A stretch of DNA of 37,155 nt from assembly GCA_003254885.1 (NCBI GenBank), contig QANT01001707.1, positions 1 through 37,155 of the forward strand, in the 5' to 3' direction. Source of the DNA: Purshia tridentata. Taxonomy: Eukaryota > Streptophyta > Magnoliopsida > Rosales > Rosaceae. The position numbers and the translations under genes are program-made. This document shows positions 21,920-33,814 of the stretch, one piece after another (positions within the stretch are counted from its first letter, which is position 1; every line of letters begins with the position of its first letter). Below the pieces are notes generated by a model. That model searched no databases. It was not told where the DNA came from and saw nothing but the letters and a program-made list of their open reading frames with translations.

Positions 21920-22967
21920 TACTACTAAGCTCTCTCTTTCTCTCTCTCTCCTTCTCACTCTCTCAGTGTGCAAGTGTTTGGAAGATCTTCCTCTCTCTGC
22001 TTAAAAAATGGTGGGACTGGGGAGTAAAACATGCCAAAGGAAGGAGAGAGAGGGGGTAAGTTACGGTGTATATACGAACACAGCAATATGGTGTGTATGC
22101 ATAACAAACATAGAATATAAAGAATTACAAAACTAACCCCAATTATGATCCGTTTTTCATTTAACCCACTTTTAAATTTTTTAGACACTTTACCCGCAAC
22201 CTATTCTCCCTCCAACACAAACCCCCATCTCATTTAAAAAGTCAAAAATTTCATTTTTTATGCATGTGTGACACTTATGTATGCTGAAAGAGATTCTTTA
22301 ATGAGATAATCGTGATATATTGTATAGTATGACCCCTCATGATATATTAGTATGTGTACTTATTTAAAGTAAATTTTACAATTTTATAAAATAAATAATA
22401 AATATAATGTCGTAGTACTGTATGATATGATTATATATTTAATATCATAATACTAAATGATCATATCATACACATAATACAAAAACTTTTTTTAAAACAA
22501 TTTTTTATATGTCTAAAAAAATACCCACAAAAAATGAAGATCAAAATGCTCTCAGAATAATAAACTCGAGGTGCCACTTATGCATAGCGTACACAATTTA
22601 TAATTTTTTTTTTTTTTTTTCAGAATGAGGGTTTTGTGTTGATCGGATAATAATAGTCAATACTAAATAGGATCAAGTGTCATAAAATTTATTTGGTTGG
22701 GTAAATTGCAAATCCGGTCATAGCTGGGGTGTTTTCTAATTATCCATCGAATGTCTACAATACCGCGTCACGACGTCGTTGGATGAATTTATTAAATAGC
22801 GCGAAGTTTAGGGGAATTGCCAGTTTGCCCCCAAAACAGCGAAAACCAGATGGTCTGATATTCTGATCTCAATATCATCCCCCTGTTTTGAAGAAGCGAA
22901 GGCCGTAGCGAAGAAGCAACGAAGGGCGAAGAAGAAGAAAGGCTCCAATTCGCTAGACACAGCATAG
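21920..22967. promoter_or_regulatory. Divergent intergenic region between the chaperone gene and the 269-aa gene
   Basis: The two flanking genes are transcribed away from each other, so this 1.05-kb region carries both promoters and leaders. The part next to the chaperone start (21930-22060) is CT/GA-rich. 22260-22520 is AT-rich with short self-complementary ATGATATGAT blocks. A 20-nt T run ends near 22620. 22740-22967 is CG-richer and includes ACGACGTCGT (about 22769-22778), a palindromic motif often seen near plant promoters. No TATA box is convincing for either gene. Confidence 0.5.
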
Positions 22968-24818
22968 ATGGGAGGCCAGGGAGCTATAGAGGTTGCCAAG
23001 ACGGTCCTCGAGGTTGCTGACGTGGCATGGACCGCCATGGAGTGCGGCCACCACCACTTCCACCACGACCACGAGAGCACCGCCAAGTGCGTAGCGGAGT
23101 CGGAGAAGGAAGAACTGGAGGCGCTGCGAGCGGAGAATCGGCGATTGAGGAGCTCGCTGGAGCAGAACCTCAAGCTCCTCGAAAACCTCTCGGAATCCCC
23201 TTCTTTGTTGAGCGATTGCCCGCCCGATGTAAGTAAGCAATATGAGGTTGATTCAATGCCCTAAAATTTCAATCGTAAACTGAAATCGGTATTTTGGGAA
23301 TTTTGCAATTTCAGTTGTATGCCCGTCTAGTAGCTACGGTGGATTCTAACAAGTTCTTGACGCGAATCAAAGCTCTTCAGCAGCAATTCCAAAATGGATC
23401 TGCCAATCAGTTTCCTTTCAAGGTGGCCACAGGTATATATATAAACTATTTCAATGGCCAACCATTAAACCATGTTGCATTGCATGCATTTTTCTGCTAT
23501 ATTTGTAATCCATGTTTGGCTCTTTTTTAGGAACTGATTTGGAGACAGCTGAAATTCTCATCAATGTGGACCATGAAGAACCCAGTTGGTGGGTGTGGGT
23601 TACAGAAGATATGCTTTCGGGTAATGTTGAGGAAAGGAGTGGAATTGACAATGAGAATTATGTGGTTGTTAGCGAGGAGCATGTGGTAGATGGGATTGCC
23701 AATTTTATGGCTAAGTGTATTGTGTCAAACCCTCAGTCTCGGGTATATATCATCCACTCAAGTTTGTTGTTTGCTGTTTAGATTGTTCGTTTTTGTCTCG
23801 TGTAATTTTGCTTCCTTGGCATTGCAGAATTTGACTCCAGAGGAGCTGCAGAAAAGTAAGTTCTTTTGGCAACCCTTCTAAATTGACTGCCTATATGCTT
23901 GCAATTTCTTAACCCAAAATTGTTAATAGGATATGTGACTTTGTATCTTTGTCATTTATGTCATAGTGTTATCCTCAACTTACTTTGCAATCCTACACTT
24001 TTCATATTTACGGAAACCAACTTGTTTGTGATTTGCTACCCATTGTAATTAGTTGCTTATTGCAGAGTATGATACGATGGGTTTGTCAGATCATATGCTT
24101 GAATAAGATATATGAAAAAGTAAATGGAATTGAATTTAAGTTGGTGTTTCTTTTCTAGAAATTTGATGTCGCCAATCCAATGTTGTGAGAAATTGGAAAC
24201 TAGATATCCATTCCAAGTCTGGTCTCTGCCGCATATAATTATTCTTGGGCATGACTTTGAAGATTAGGCATCTTCTGCCATGATTTAGTGGGCAGAAGAG
24301 CATGAGTCATGTGTAACCCTTCTTATGAATCTAATTTTGCAGTCATAGCAAAAGGATTGATTGGCGTGAGCAAATTGGAGAAGGTGTTGGGTATTTGGCA
24401 TGCTGGGAAGTTGTTTTATGCCTTGTCCACCTGGGGACTTGCTCTAACTGGGTGAGATTTTCTTGCCTACCCACTTAATATTGTGTTTACATGCTCTTGC
24501 GAATATTATCTTCCCCATAGATGCCACACATGGATATATTTTGCATTGCTTACCTAAATTAGTCATCCAAGAGGATCAAGAGGTAACATGTACATTTCAT
24601 AAGACATTTTTAGATCAAGTTATAACTCATTTTCTACGAATTGGCTTGTAAACGGCTTTCTAATAGATTTCCCCCCTTTTTGGGGTATACACAAGGGCTG
24701 CAAGGCTAAAGATTATGACATGGGATTACATTGCAGGTTGTATAAGAGCCGAGCCATATTAAAACTTGCTGCAAAGGGTGTGCATACAACAAGCAAAGTG
24801 GTTATGAGGGCAATGTGA
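22968..24818 (+). CDS. Plant protein of unknown function with N-terminal His cluster and coiled coil
   Basis: Six exons: 22968-23228, 23315-23432, 23531-23742, 23828-23855, 24343-24451, 24737-24818. They give 269 codons plus TGA with consistent GT-AG phases. I do not recognise a named domain. Residues 26-36 form a His-rich cluster (CGHHHFHHDHE). Residues 42-76 are a predicted coiled coil (EKEELEALRAENRRLRSSLE). A folded middle section holds the aromatic block EEPSWWVWVTEDM and YVVVSEEHVVDGIANFMAKC. The basic C-terminus includes KLEKVLGIWHAGKLFYALST, then KLAAKGVHTTSKVVMRAM, with no signal peptide or clear membrane span. Exon 1 is GC-rich and is the first ATG. The gene shares a divergent spacer with the histone-chaperone gene. 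A relation to Arabidopsis At1g44770 is a guess from gene order. Confidence 0.85.
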
Positions 24819-25611
24819 GGGCTCCTGCCCCTCGTCTACAAAACACTTAAAACTGTGAATGTAAAATATTATATCTTTTGCCCTTATTGTGTCTGGCTGC
24901 TTACAACAATTCCCATTTGATGTAAATAATTGTAAATAATGTTTCTCTTGTATTTGCACCATGATTCCAGTCTCATTAATGGTATGGATGTTGATTGATT
25001 AATTGTAAAAAGAGTATTTGCATCATGAATCCAATGACTCATTAATGGTATGGATATTGATTGATTAATTGTAAAAAGTGCCATTCATTAATGAACCATT
25101 TGACATATAAATGAAAGAAAAATGTCAAATTTGCTACTAAAGAACAAAGCGGTTTTGGTAAGTGTGATAAATGTGTTAAATTGCGTATAGAGGCAATCTG
25201 TAATTTTTTTTTCATATGTGGTGTGCGCACCCTGTGCATACATGTAATTTCATTCAAAACAGGGGACATGAAGAATCATAAATAGGTCTCGAAAGAGGAT
25301 GAAAGACTGTTAGGAAATCACAAGTCAGCTTGCCTTTGATCGTATAATCAGCCCAGCCAGATTTCTTTTCCCTCCACAAAAAATGCTCTTGCTAGGCATC
25401 ATAAGACAAATATGGGCTATATGGTGAGGCACACAATTGTCTCCGCAAACCTGGTTTCCAGACAGCTCTCAGAAAACAAGACGGATGGAACTCACTGCCA
25501 GTAAATGTGAATAAAACCAATTTAGTACACTTGACATTGAACTGTAAGATATGATATGGAAGAGCCCACGAAAATTCCTTAAAATAGCACATGGTTTTAC
25601 AAAACTAACAT
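24819..25611. other. Convergent 3' regions with a 66-bp tandem repeat
   Basis: This holds the 3' UTRs of the 269-aa gene (left) and of TFB4 (right, minus strand). It contains two copies of a unit of about 66 bp at 24953-25079. No gene is supported. Confidence 0.55.
24953..25079. repeat. 66-bp tandem duplication
   Basis: The unit starts TTTGCAYCATGAWTCCA and includes CTCATTAATGGTATGGAT and TTGATTGATTAATTGTAAAA. The copies are offset by 66 bp and differ at a few positions. Confidence 0.85.
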
Positions 25612-28600
25612 TTATGTGTCTGGAGTCTTTCTTTTCCTGTTGGATGTTGAGGCCGCATCTGACTGGGATTGACCATATACTGACCTGTATGATGCCCAAA
25701 CCCACAACTAAATCAAGAGAGGTAAGCACATGATGGTGGTAAAAGCATCTCCGGATACAGTAAATCTTGCTTCTTCACAAATAAAACAACAAATTTACTG
25801 ATCATACAAGAGTAACATTTTGTTGTTGATTGTCAAAAGCTCATTTAAAATAAAAACAATTAAATGATTATTATTTTAAAATTTAAAACTAATAATGATT
25901 ACTTAAAGCTTCATAATTGTCCCACTATACAAAGGACACAAAACAAAAAATTATTTACATAATATTTTAGAAACGACTACAAAATTATTTACATGATATT
26001 TTTGAACATCTACGGCTGGCTTTTCTAACCAGAACAAAAACCATAATGTAATCTACAAATGGGTTTGACAATTTAACTCCAATAATGTAATCTGCAAATA
26101 GAGGAAGTCAACTTACCCACAAGTTGAACATTTCTTATGATGCTTACAAAATATGGACAAGCATACGGAACAAATATAGCCCATGTCTATTGTTTTTTTA
26201 TGGCAAAAGCACCTGCAAAATTCATGCAATCAAAATATAAGACAATACACAGAATATGTAGACCCAAAAACTCATTACTTGTTTCTGGCCTTATTTTTCC
26301 ATTTTGCACAATCATTCAAGCAGTAAAATTGAGCATCATGACTCACAATCAGTTAACGGTACCATCACTATTGACAAAAAGCAAAAAAACAAAAATTTGG
26401 TGCAAAGTTTCTCCACCACATAATTAGATTCTAGGAACTCAACTAGAGCAACTATTATCAAACATCCAACTAAATCTCATTCTAGATCTCAGAAAAGTGG
26501 GAAACCACCGTATGATGGAAAACCTATTCCAAACAATTAATTCCAACCAAGATTCTGAGCATTGTAAACCATATAAGATTTTAAAGAATGAGCATAAGGG
26601 CAATTACATTTGGTCATTCCAGTAAAACATGTATGAAGTAGCTCATTATAAAGAGGCCACTCAACCATTGTAAATTTTTCAAAAATTTCGGTGCACCCTC
26701 TTTGCTCCAACCAACAGGCATTACATCTTAAAAATGATACTAGCCACTTGCACACACTCCTTATTCTCTCTCTCACTCTCATGTTACATTTTTTAGAATT
26801 GCACTTAATTAGATGGGTAGCCTTATGAGTAGGAGAAGAAATCAAAACTTCTATTAAATATAACTTTATCCTACTTTTGCCATTATAGCTTCTTTTTTTA
26901 TGGTTGCTTTCCGCTTTAAAGAGTAGACACCACATTGAGAATCCTCTTTACACAATAATATAGATGATACAAGAGAACAAAAACCTTTTTTATTCAATAA
27001 AGAAAACAATATGAAGACAGTAAAGTAGATGAACATAAGTAGTTTACTTACGAGGCACGAAAATCCACACCAAGGGACTTAGGAAGCTGTAAAAATGCTC
27101 GAGAATGCAAATCAGTTGCAAAGACTGTCTGCATATCAAGAAAAACATCACATTAGCCTCAATAAGTTTGAAACAAAAAGAAACAAAAGATTGTGAATAA
27201 TATTAAATAAATAAAAGCAGCACCCAAGAAAAAAGAAGAAAGTAATTCACAGAAAAAAACTGGAAAAGAAAAAGGGATTTTCTTACAATCAGGCCCACAA
27301 ATGCAATGGCAGATCTTTAATAAGCCCGGGAAAAATAGCTTTATAACTAGAATCTATATAAAACATGAAAGATGCTCATATTCGGCAGAAAGAGAGACGA
27401 AAGTTATAATGTTTAGTTGGATGAAAAATGCAACCAAGCATCCTTATACCCATTTCATTACTTCTTAAAATTCTTATTCAACCCAATCAATTCTGTTTAG
27501 CCAAACACCAGGTATTGAAACAAGCAACTCCAAAATCACAAGGCTAAAATGCTATCACATCAGCCAATTTAAGCTCTTAACTTACCGACAGATATTGAAA
27601 CAATGCACTCAGTTGTTGGGGCTTGAGATACACACCACCAGTAATGTATGAAGCCTGTTACTCATTCAACATAAGCATTCAGTAAAACCAGCAGAAGAAT
27701 AAAGCTAAAGATGTATCAAATTCTGCAACAACTATTTATCATACTCTGAAGACAAGCTACCTGCTGTAGGAAGGCAGAGTTGTTAGAGCCCATATAGCAG
27801 GAATCTATAGGAACCTGCAATGGAAGATTGGAAGCAAATCAGTGATACATTAGACAGTTCTTAAAGTTTCAAATTTGTGAATCAAATGTTGCTAGTAATG
27901 GAGAAATGGCTTCAAAGAAGATAAGCAATAACAAACCACAGGTCCACAACTTTAAGGTTTTTTGGGAAATAAATTAACGTATTTATTTTATCGATGTACA
28001 ATCATCTTTTGAAGCAAATTCAAAGATCATATATGTTACTAGTCACAACTTCACATCAGTGGATACGAATGGCCACATAATACTTGTTCCAGTTGCAGAA
28101 AAATCATATAAAGGGCTTTGAAAGCCAAGTCACTTGTAAAAGTACTAAAAAGGGCCAACCAGGTGTAAGTTATGATAGAGGAAAAAAGAAAGTTCCTAAC
28201 AGTCTAACCACCGTCAGAGATGGCCAAAAGAACCAACTGCTGATGTGTGGATACGAATGGCCACATAATACTTGTTCCAGTTGCAGAAAAATCATATAAA
28301 GGGCTTTGAAAGCCAAGTCACTTGTAAAAGTACTAAAAAGGGCCAACCAGGTGTAAGTTATGATAGTGGAAAAAAGAAAGTTCCTAACAGTCTAACCACC
28401 GTCAGAGATGGCCAAAAGAACCAACTGCAAATGAACTTATCAACCTAGCCATTTGCAACCTTATAATTATATTTTTGAAGTAGAGATTACTTAAAGGACA
28501 ATAATGATAAAAGATTATGTGCATTTGGCATTGAAGAATAATATACCAAAAAAAAAGTATATGCTTTCAAGAAACAGGGAAAGGATAAAATGCATACCAT

Positions 28601-30361
28601 AGAACGCTGTGCAGAGAATATTGCATTCATGATTGCAACATATCTGAAAATGCAATAAAAGAGACTTTTGAAGTAAAGAATTTTGATGGGAAAGAAAATA
28701 AGTAATGCAAAAGATCAGAAATAACATACTGTTCAGGTCCATCTGAGGATCCCTGCAAGCATAAAATCTGCCTCCCATGTGTTAGTAAGAGTACATAAAA
28801 GATTATCCATTTGTGAAAGGACAGTAAGTTGTAATACAAAAGCAATGACACATACATCCATTTTGCAACGCTACATGATACATGTGATGAAGTAAAAATA
28901 ATTTCAAACTTCGGATAATAAGAAAATATTTCATGTTATCATAATTATCAACACCTCACTAGGGGTACTCTAAATTTTTTTATAACAAATAACAAAAAAT
29001 ATAAAGAAGCTAACATCTTTCAAGGAAACAGTGAAGATAGTGTCCCACTTCACAAACCTGCTTCTTTACATAGCAGAACTATCTTAGGGAACAGAAAATG
29101 AAATTTTTTTGGGTCAGAAAGAAAATAAAAAAAATGCATCAGCACGTGCATTGACATTAACTTCATAAGAGACAAGTTAACTAAGACTTCACTGAACAAA
29201 TTTCATATAAATACGCATCACATAGATTGGTCATGAAAAGTTTTGACAGGGCCATATAAAAAATCCAGCTTGAACTACAGTAAAGCAGTTATAATACATT
29301 ATCAATGTTTAGTTATTAGCAACACTATAGTGCATGTCATCCAAAAAAGAAAGAAGATATTGAACGATAACATTACATCATTTTATAATATATTTAAGAC
29401 GATACACAAACTACAATGAAACTCACCCGGGGTTGAGGATGAAGATGTCCTGTTCGAAAAACCCTCTGTATATCTACTCATCAAATATAGTGAAACAAAC
29501 TTTACATGGGTGCAATTAGATATCCCAACAAAATAAAATAGCTCTGTTATTAATTACTAGCCTGACACAATTCCCCCATTCGCAATAAGCGTTATCATGA
29601 ACATTCACGATCACCTTTATATCTAAGATAGAAACTCTACTTGTATACTTATGTTGCACTTTGAACTGCCATTGAAACACAATGGGGCATTTTCAAGGAG
29701 ATACTTCAAAAACGTAAAAACTAAACAAGCATTGGCATCATGGATACAGCAAAGAGCCATTGATAATGACCCTGAAAGAAGCGAAGAAGCGATTCCATCT
29801 CTCGAGCCTTCCTTGTGCAATTTCTCGTCTTTGATCACAAATTCCTCCAGATTCTGCAGCAATGTAGAGCAAAGCGCAGGCATTTTTCCATGATCGGAGC
29901 CATGGTTCGTGGCCGAAGAAGAATCATAGATGTAGCTGCAGGAATTGTATCCCGTAGCAATAACCACGATTTGGTTGAGTTGATTGAGCAGTAAAATCGA
30001 ATTCAAAAACGTAAGTACCTGTAAACCCGTAGGCGCAAGTATTAAAATAATAAGAGAAAATATATCTTTAAAAAATTTCTCAGAAAAACAAACAGAGGAT
30101 TAGGGTTTAGCAATGAAAGGATGAGATTACATGAGAGATAAACTTGGAGAATGGGAGAGAAGATGAGCTCCAGAAGAAAGGGTTCGTGTCTAGCAGAACC
30201 ATGAGAAGGCTAACATCATCTGCAACAGCATAATCAAACGCTCAAAGGTTAACGATGGAATATGTCAGTGATTATTGTGAGAGAGCGAGAGGGAAGAGAG
30301 AGAGAGATAAAGAGAGAGAGAGAGAGAGACCAGCATAGAGCTTAGAAGGCGCAGAAGCCAT
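25612..30361 (-). CDS. TFB4: General transcription and DNA repair factor IIH subunit TFB4 (p34)
   Basis: Eleven exons in transcript order: 30361-30331, 30219-30131, 30018-29748, 29473-29427, 28767-28730, 28643-28598, 27814-27761, 27654-27586, 27128-27052, 26212-26117, 25684-25612. They total 891 nt, 296 codons plus TAA, close to the size of human p34 (GTF2H3). TFB4 is a core TFIIH subunit that pairs with the p44 (SSL1) subunit, in both RNA polymerase II initiation and nucleotide excision repair in the nucleus. The N-terminal vWA-like domain opens with [17 protein letters not shown] and includes [52 protein letters not shown] and [20 protein letters not shown]. The C-terminal zinc-binding region at residues 242-272 has Cys242, 244, 255, 258, 263, 269 and 272. 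The tail is serine/lysine-rich. Intron 1 begins with a CT microsatellite. One intron carries a 188-bp tandem duplication. Confidence 0.95.
28059..28428. repeat. 188-bp-period tandem duplication in a TFB4 intron
   Basis: 28059-28240 is repeated at 28247-28428 with a constant offset of 188 bp. By eye the copies are almost identical; one difference is A versus T in GATAGAGG/GATAGTGG. Both start GTGGATACGAATGG and end CCAACTGC. The duplication lies in the intron between the 46-nt exon (28598-28643) and the 54-nt exon (27761-27814). The near identity suggests a recent event. Confidence 0.93.
30276..30330. repeat. (GA)n microsatellite at the start of TFB4 intron 1
   Basis: The plus strand is GAGAGA-rich. 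On the sense (minus) strand the intron begins GTCTCTCTCT, so the donor GT is itself embedded in the CT run. Confidence 0.95.
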
Positions 30362-31476
30362 AGATGAGTCCTGTGCGCTGCTAAACTGTCTAAGAACACC
30401 GATCACTGATGTTATTAGTTAATTTCTCGCGCTGGAACTTTGGCGTCGGCGTTTGGGAATTAATTGAAACGGCACCGCTTGATACTTTTTTGGGTTTTGG
30501 TGGACTACTTAACTCAGGGGTACGTGAGATGCTCTTAGCAATATATAAAAGGAAAGAAAATTAAAATAATAATAAAATTCAATGACAAAAGTGAAAACCC
30601 CATATTTTACATATTTCAATCCGGTCCATTTTAAGTTGAGGGTTCCAATGGTGTTTACGAGCATTCCAAACACTTGTGTAATTGCTAATTAGCTACACCC
30701 TTATTTGTAATTAAATGTACAAGTTGTAATTTAGTATAGATAAAAAATGTATTTTAGTAGAAAAAATGATTTTTTTATTTATTTTCTATCCATTTTTTCA
30801 GTATTATAATACAGAATATGTATTATAAATATATTTTTGAAAGTAAACATATTGCATATTTACTATATTGCCCAAATTAAATGAATGATAACAAAGGGCA
30901 GCTAGTCAATTTTTGGGGACATACAAGAAGTTAACAACTACAACAGATCAGCTGCAATGTTCTGGTGTAGTGTTGCTGTGCTTTGCTTTCAATGAGGTTT
31001 TGTGGGTCTAGATACAACACTGATCAAGATACAACATAACATACTGGGTATCTGGTAACAGTACATTACTCATTTACTATATATACTGAAAAATAAGTCC
31101 TCTGGACATATTGTATACCTGTAAATTTGATAGATATTTCTATATATATATGCTTGAGTGCATTATATAAGTAGTTCAAGGAGAAAGTTGGAGAGCATAA
31201 CAAAGGGGCTAGCAAGACTCAGCCCAGGCAATATCTTAAAGCTCTGGAAAAGATTAACAAGAATAGATTACAGAGATGGCAACTGCCTGTACCTCACAGT
31301 GCATAATATGGCAGTTGAGCAAAACAAAACCCATCACTAATTGAAATCCCATGGTCTGATTTTGCCACATCCACAAATCAGTTTAACAGTACAAATAAAT
31401 AGAAGGCTAAAATACAACAGACAAGTTGGACCTGTCAAATAGCGGAGCCACCACGGAGAACACAATACCAAAATCA
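30362..31476. other. TFB4 promoter and 3' flank of the LysM gene
   Basis: TFB4 starts at the left edge on the minus strand, so 30362-30500 is its leader and core promoter. That part is CG-richer (CTCGCGCTGG, AACGGCACCG) and has no TATA box. 30540-30900 is AT-rich with no structure I can name. The right part is the 3' UTR and downstream flank of the minus-strand LysM gene. No gene is supported in between. Confidence 0.5.
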
Positions 31477-33814
31477 TTATAAGATGGCCATCATGAACTT
31501 GACATAAAGAAGTAACAAAACTGCAGTTGGGAAATTGGACAATGGATTAACCAAGGAGCAGGCATCAGAAGCACTCCCAGCAGGGCCACCTACAGGGGCC
31601 ACTCCTGGGAGAAACCCAGATGTTGAGGGCACCACTGACTTGGGTCCCCCGGTTCCAGCACTTCCAGGGCCGTCTGACTGGGGTGCGGGTGCAGGTGCAA
31701 ATGTTGAATCCCGGATTACTGAAGTAGGTGGGGCAATGAGTGGCGGAAATTGCTGTGGGCCTGCATTGAATTAGATGTGCAATTCTGAGTTACAAAGAAA
31801 ACTAGAGACCCATGAAGCTTTTCTTGCTCTCAGGAATTTGCATTGTAAAGTGAAGTTGGTTGATCTTCTATTGAGCTCCTATTATGACCTTATTTTAAGT
31901 AGAAATTAATATACAATCTGCTTACATGCTTTTAAAACACTAGTTACTTTTTGGCAAGTGGCAACCAACTACAAATAAACCATCCATAATTAGAAATGGC
32001 ATTTTACAGTACTATGAAGAAAAGAATCAATAACATGCACCAAATATCAACAAAGAAAAAGGGTTAAAGCTTCATTTTGTTACGAAAATATGAGAATGAA
32101 TTTCAAATAGACATTCATATTTCATGGGAAATTCAGAAACCTAAAATGCAATCAATTTCTATATTAATGTGCCTTCTAAGTAGCCAAGCAGCACCATAAA
32201 TAAATAGCATCTAACATTTTACCTGGGCATCGGGGCTGAAGAGATTTAGACAACCTGCAGATTAGATGGAATCAGTTTGATGTCTAATAAGAATACCGTA
32301 CACATTTAAATGACCATAATAAGAGTAAAAAGTACAATCAGAGAGGATCACTGTACGTTGTGATTATGGTGCCATTCACAAAACCACCATAGTTACAAGA
32401 AGTGACATTGCAACCACCACTAGTCTGCTGCATTGTAATATTCCCGACCATGAGGTTACTGTATCTACATTGCATGCTCGAACAGGAAACTGCTAATGAT
32501 GCAGGCGTGCAGTACAAACTGTACAGTAAAAAAAAACACAATTAAGCTGATTAATTCTGGATCCACAAGGGAACATGTATGAAAGTAAACTCAATTACTT
32601 GAGATTCCCAGGCCCGCAACTGCATTGCAGGCAGTGACTTGCTGTAATGGCATAGCTCCCATTCGGCACAATTAAGCCATAATCTTCAGCATATCTAGGA
32701 AAGTTTGATGCGCAAGCTGCAATTGGGAGAAACGAAATTCAGACATTACCACCATGGCTATATCATAAAGACACTTACAATTCGTTAAAAAGAAAAAGCA
32801 CAAAACATTAGTTACCATTCACCATGACCCCCAAAAAGAAAAGCTCAAAAATTCATAATTTGGTTATTAGCTTGAACTTTGAACTAATTAAAAGCCATTA
32901 ACATGCACAAATGAATGCAACTATTGCAACCAATAAATGATGACTAACACCACCAAATAGAACGGAACAATTATCAATCAGCAGCACTATCAGTCACTAA
33001 CGACTAAAAAGCACAAAAACACAAAATACCCACATCTTAATCAAATTAACATACTAAAACTCAACAAGAACTAATACAAAAAACCACATCAACACCAGGT
33101 TCCAAAATCGAACACTTGTTATAGTAAAGCAAACTACAAAGTACCTGGCAATGGGACTGCAAGTATATCAGAAGCTTTAATAGCCGTACTCCCCATAGCA
33201 TTAACATTCATCAAGTCAGTAATGGTGGTCGAATACCTCGCCGCAATCCCCGCCAGCGTGTCCACCGGCTTCACCACGTAGGACAAGTAGATAGCCGGCA
33301 ACGAATTATCAGTCCCATTGAAGCAAGTACATGGCAGAGGCACCACAAGGGTCTGACCCACGTCGAGAACCGAAGGGTCCGAAATGGAATTGGCCTCCCG
33401 AATCTGGTCCGCGGAGACCAAACCGGAGTATACGGCATCCGCGATGGAGGCTAAGGTGTCGGAGGATCGGGTCTTGTAGTGGGTCGACACCGACTTTCGA
33501 ATTCCGTCGACGCAGGAGCAGGTGATTGGGATTTTGAGGAAGAGTTGCGAGGGAAGAATGTGGTTTTCGACGTCGGGGTACGAAATGTCGATGGCATTGG
33601 CGGTGAGAACAGCAATGGGGTCGACTTGGAAAAGGGAGGCCACCTCGGAGACCTTGAGCTCGGTGTAGACGGTGTAGCCGAGCAATGCGTTGCACGAGTC
33701 GGAGTTGGAGCAGGGCTCGATTGTGGACTTGGAGGTTACAAGAAGAGCTACATTGCTCAAGACTGAGAGCAAGAGCAAGAAGTGGGTTTTAAAGAAGGGT
33801 TTTTTATGTACCAT
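31477..33814 (-). CDS. LysM domain-containing GPI-anchored protein (LYM1/LYM3-type)
   Basis: Five exons in transcript order: 33814-33145, 32716-32599, 32518-32357, 32254-32223, 31760-31477. They give 421 codons plus TAA. The family sits on the outer face of the plasma membrane. Arabidopsis LYM1/LYM3 and rice LYP4/LYP6 bind bacterial peptidoglycan and signal with CERK1. A signal peptide spans about residues 1-29 (hydrophobic core FLLLLSVLSNVALLV). Three LysM-like segments lie at about 47-98, 112-159 and 178-222, separated by the CxC pairs Cys99/101 and Cys162/164. A Cys-rich block (HCLQCSC, then SCSSMQC) follows, with NGT/NIT/NGS sequons. Residues about 335-395 form a Pro/Ala/Gly/Ser-rich stalk, and a hydrophobic tail (AVLLLLYVKFMMAIL) serves as GPI-anchor signal. 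ANAIDISYPDVENH and SVSTHYKTR favour the LYM1/LYM3 clade over the chitin-binding LYM2. The ATG at 33814 is the first in-frame ATG. No kinase domain is present, as expected. Confidence 0.95.

Noticed and set aside
26537..26935. 132-codon open frame on the sense strand in a TFB4 intron
   Set aside because: No similarity to any family I know and composition of chance sequence. The flanking exons splice cleanly around it. Possibly a transposon scrap, but not supportable as a gene.
31535..31774. 79-codon frame on the plus strand rich in Pro, Gly and Ala
   Set aside because: It is the antisense shadow of the Pro/Ala/Gly-rich last exon of the LysM gene.
33309..33766. Several frames overlapping exon 1 of the LysM gene
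   Set aside because: They are shadow frames caused by high GC content in a real exon.
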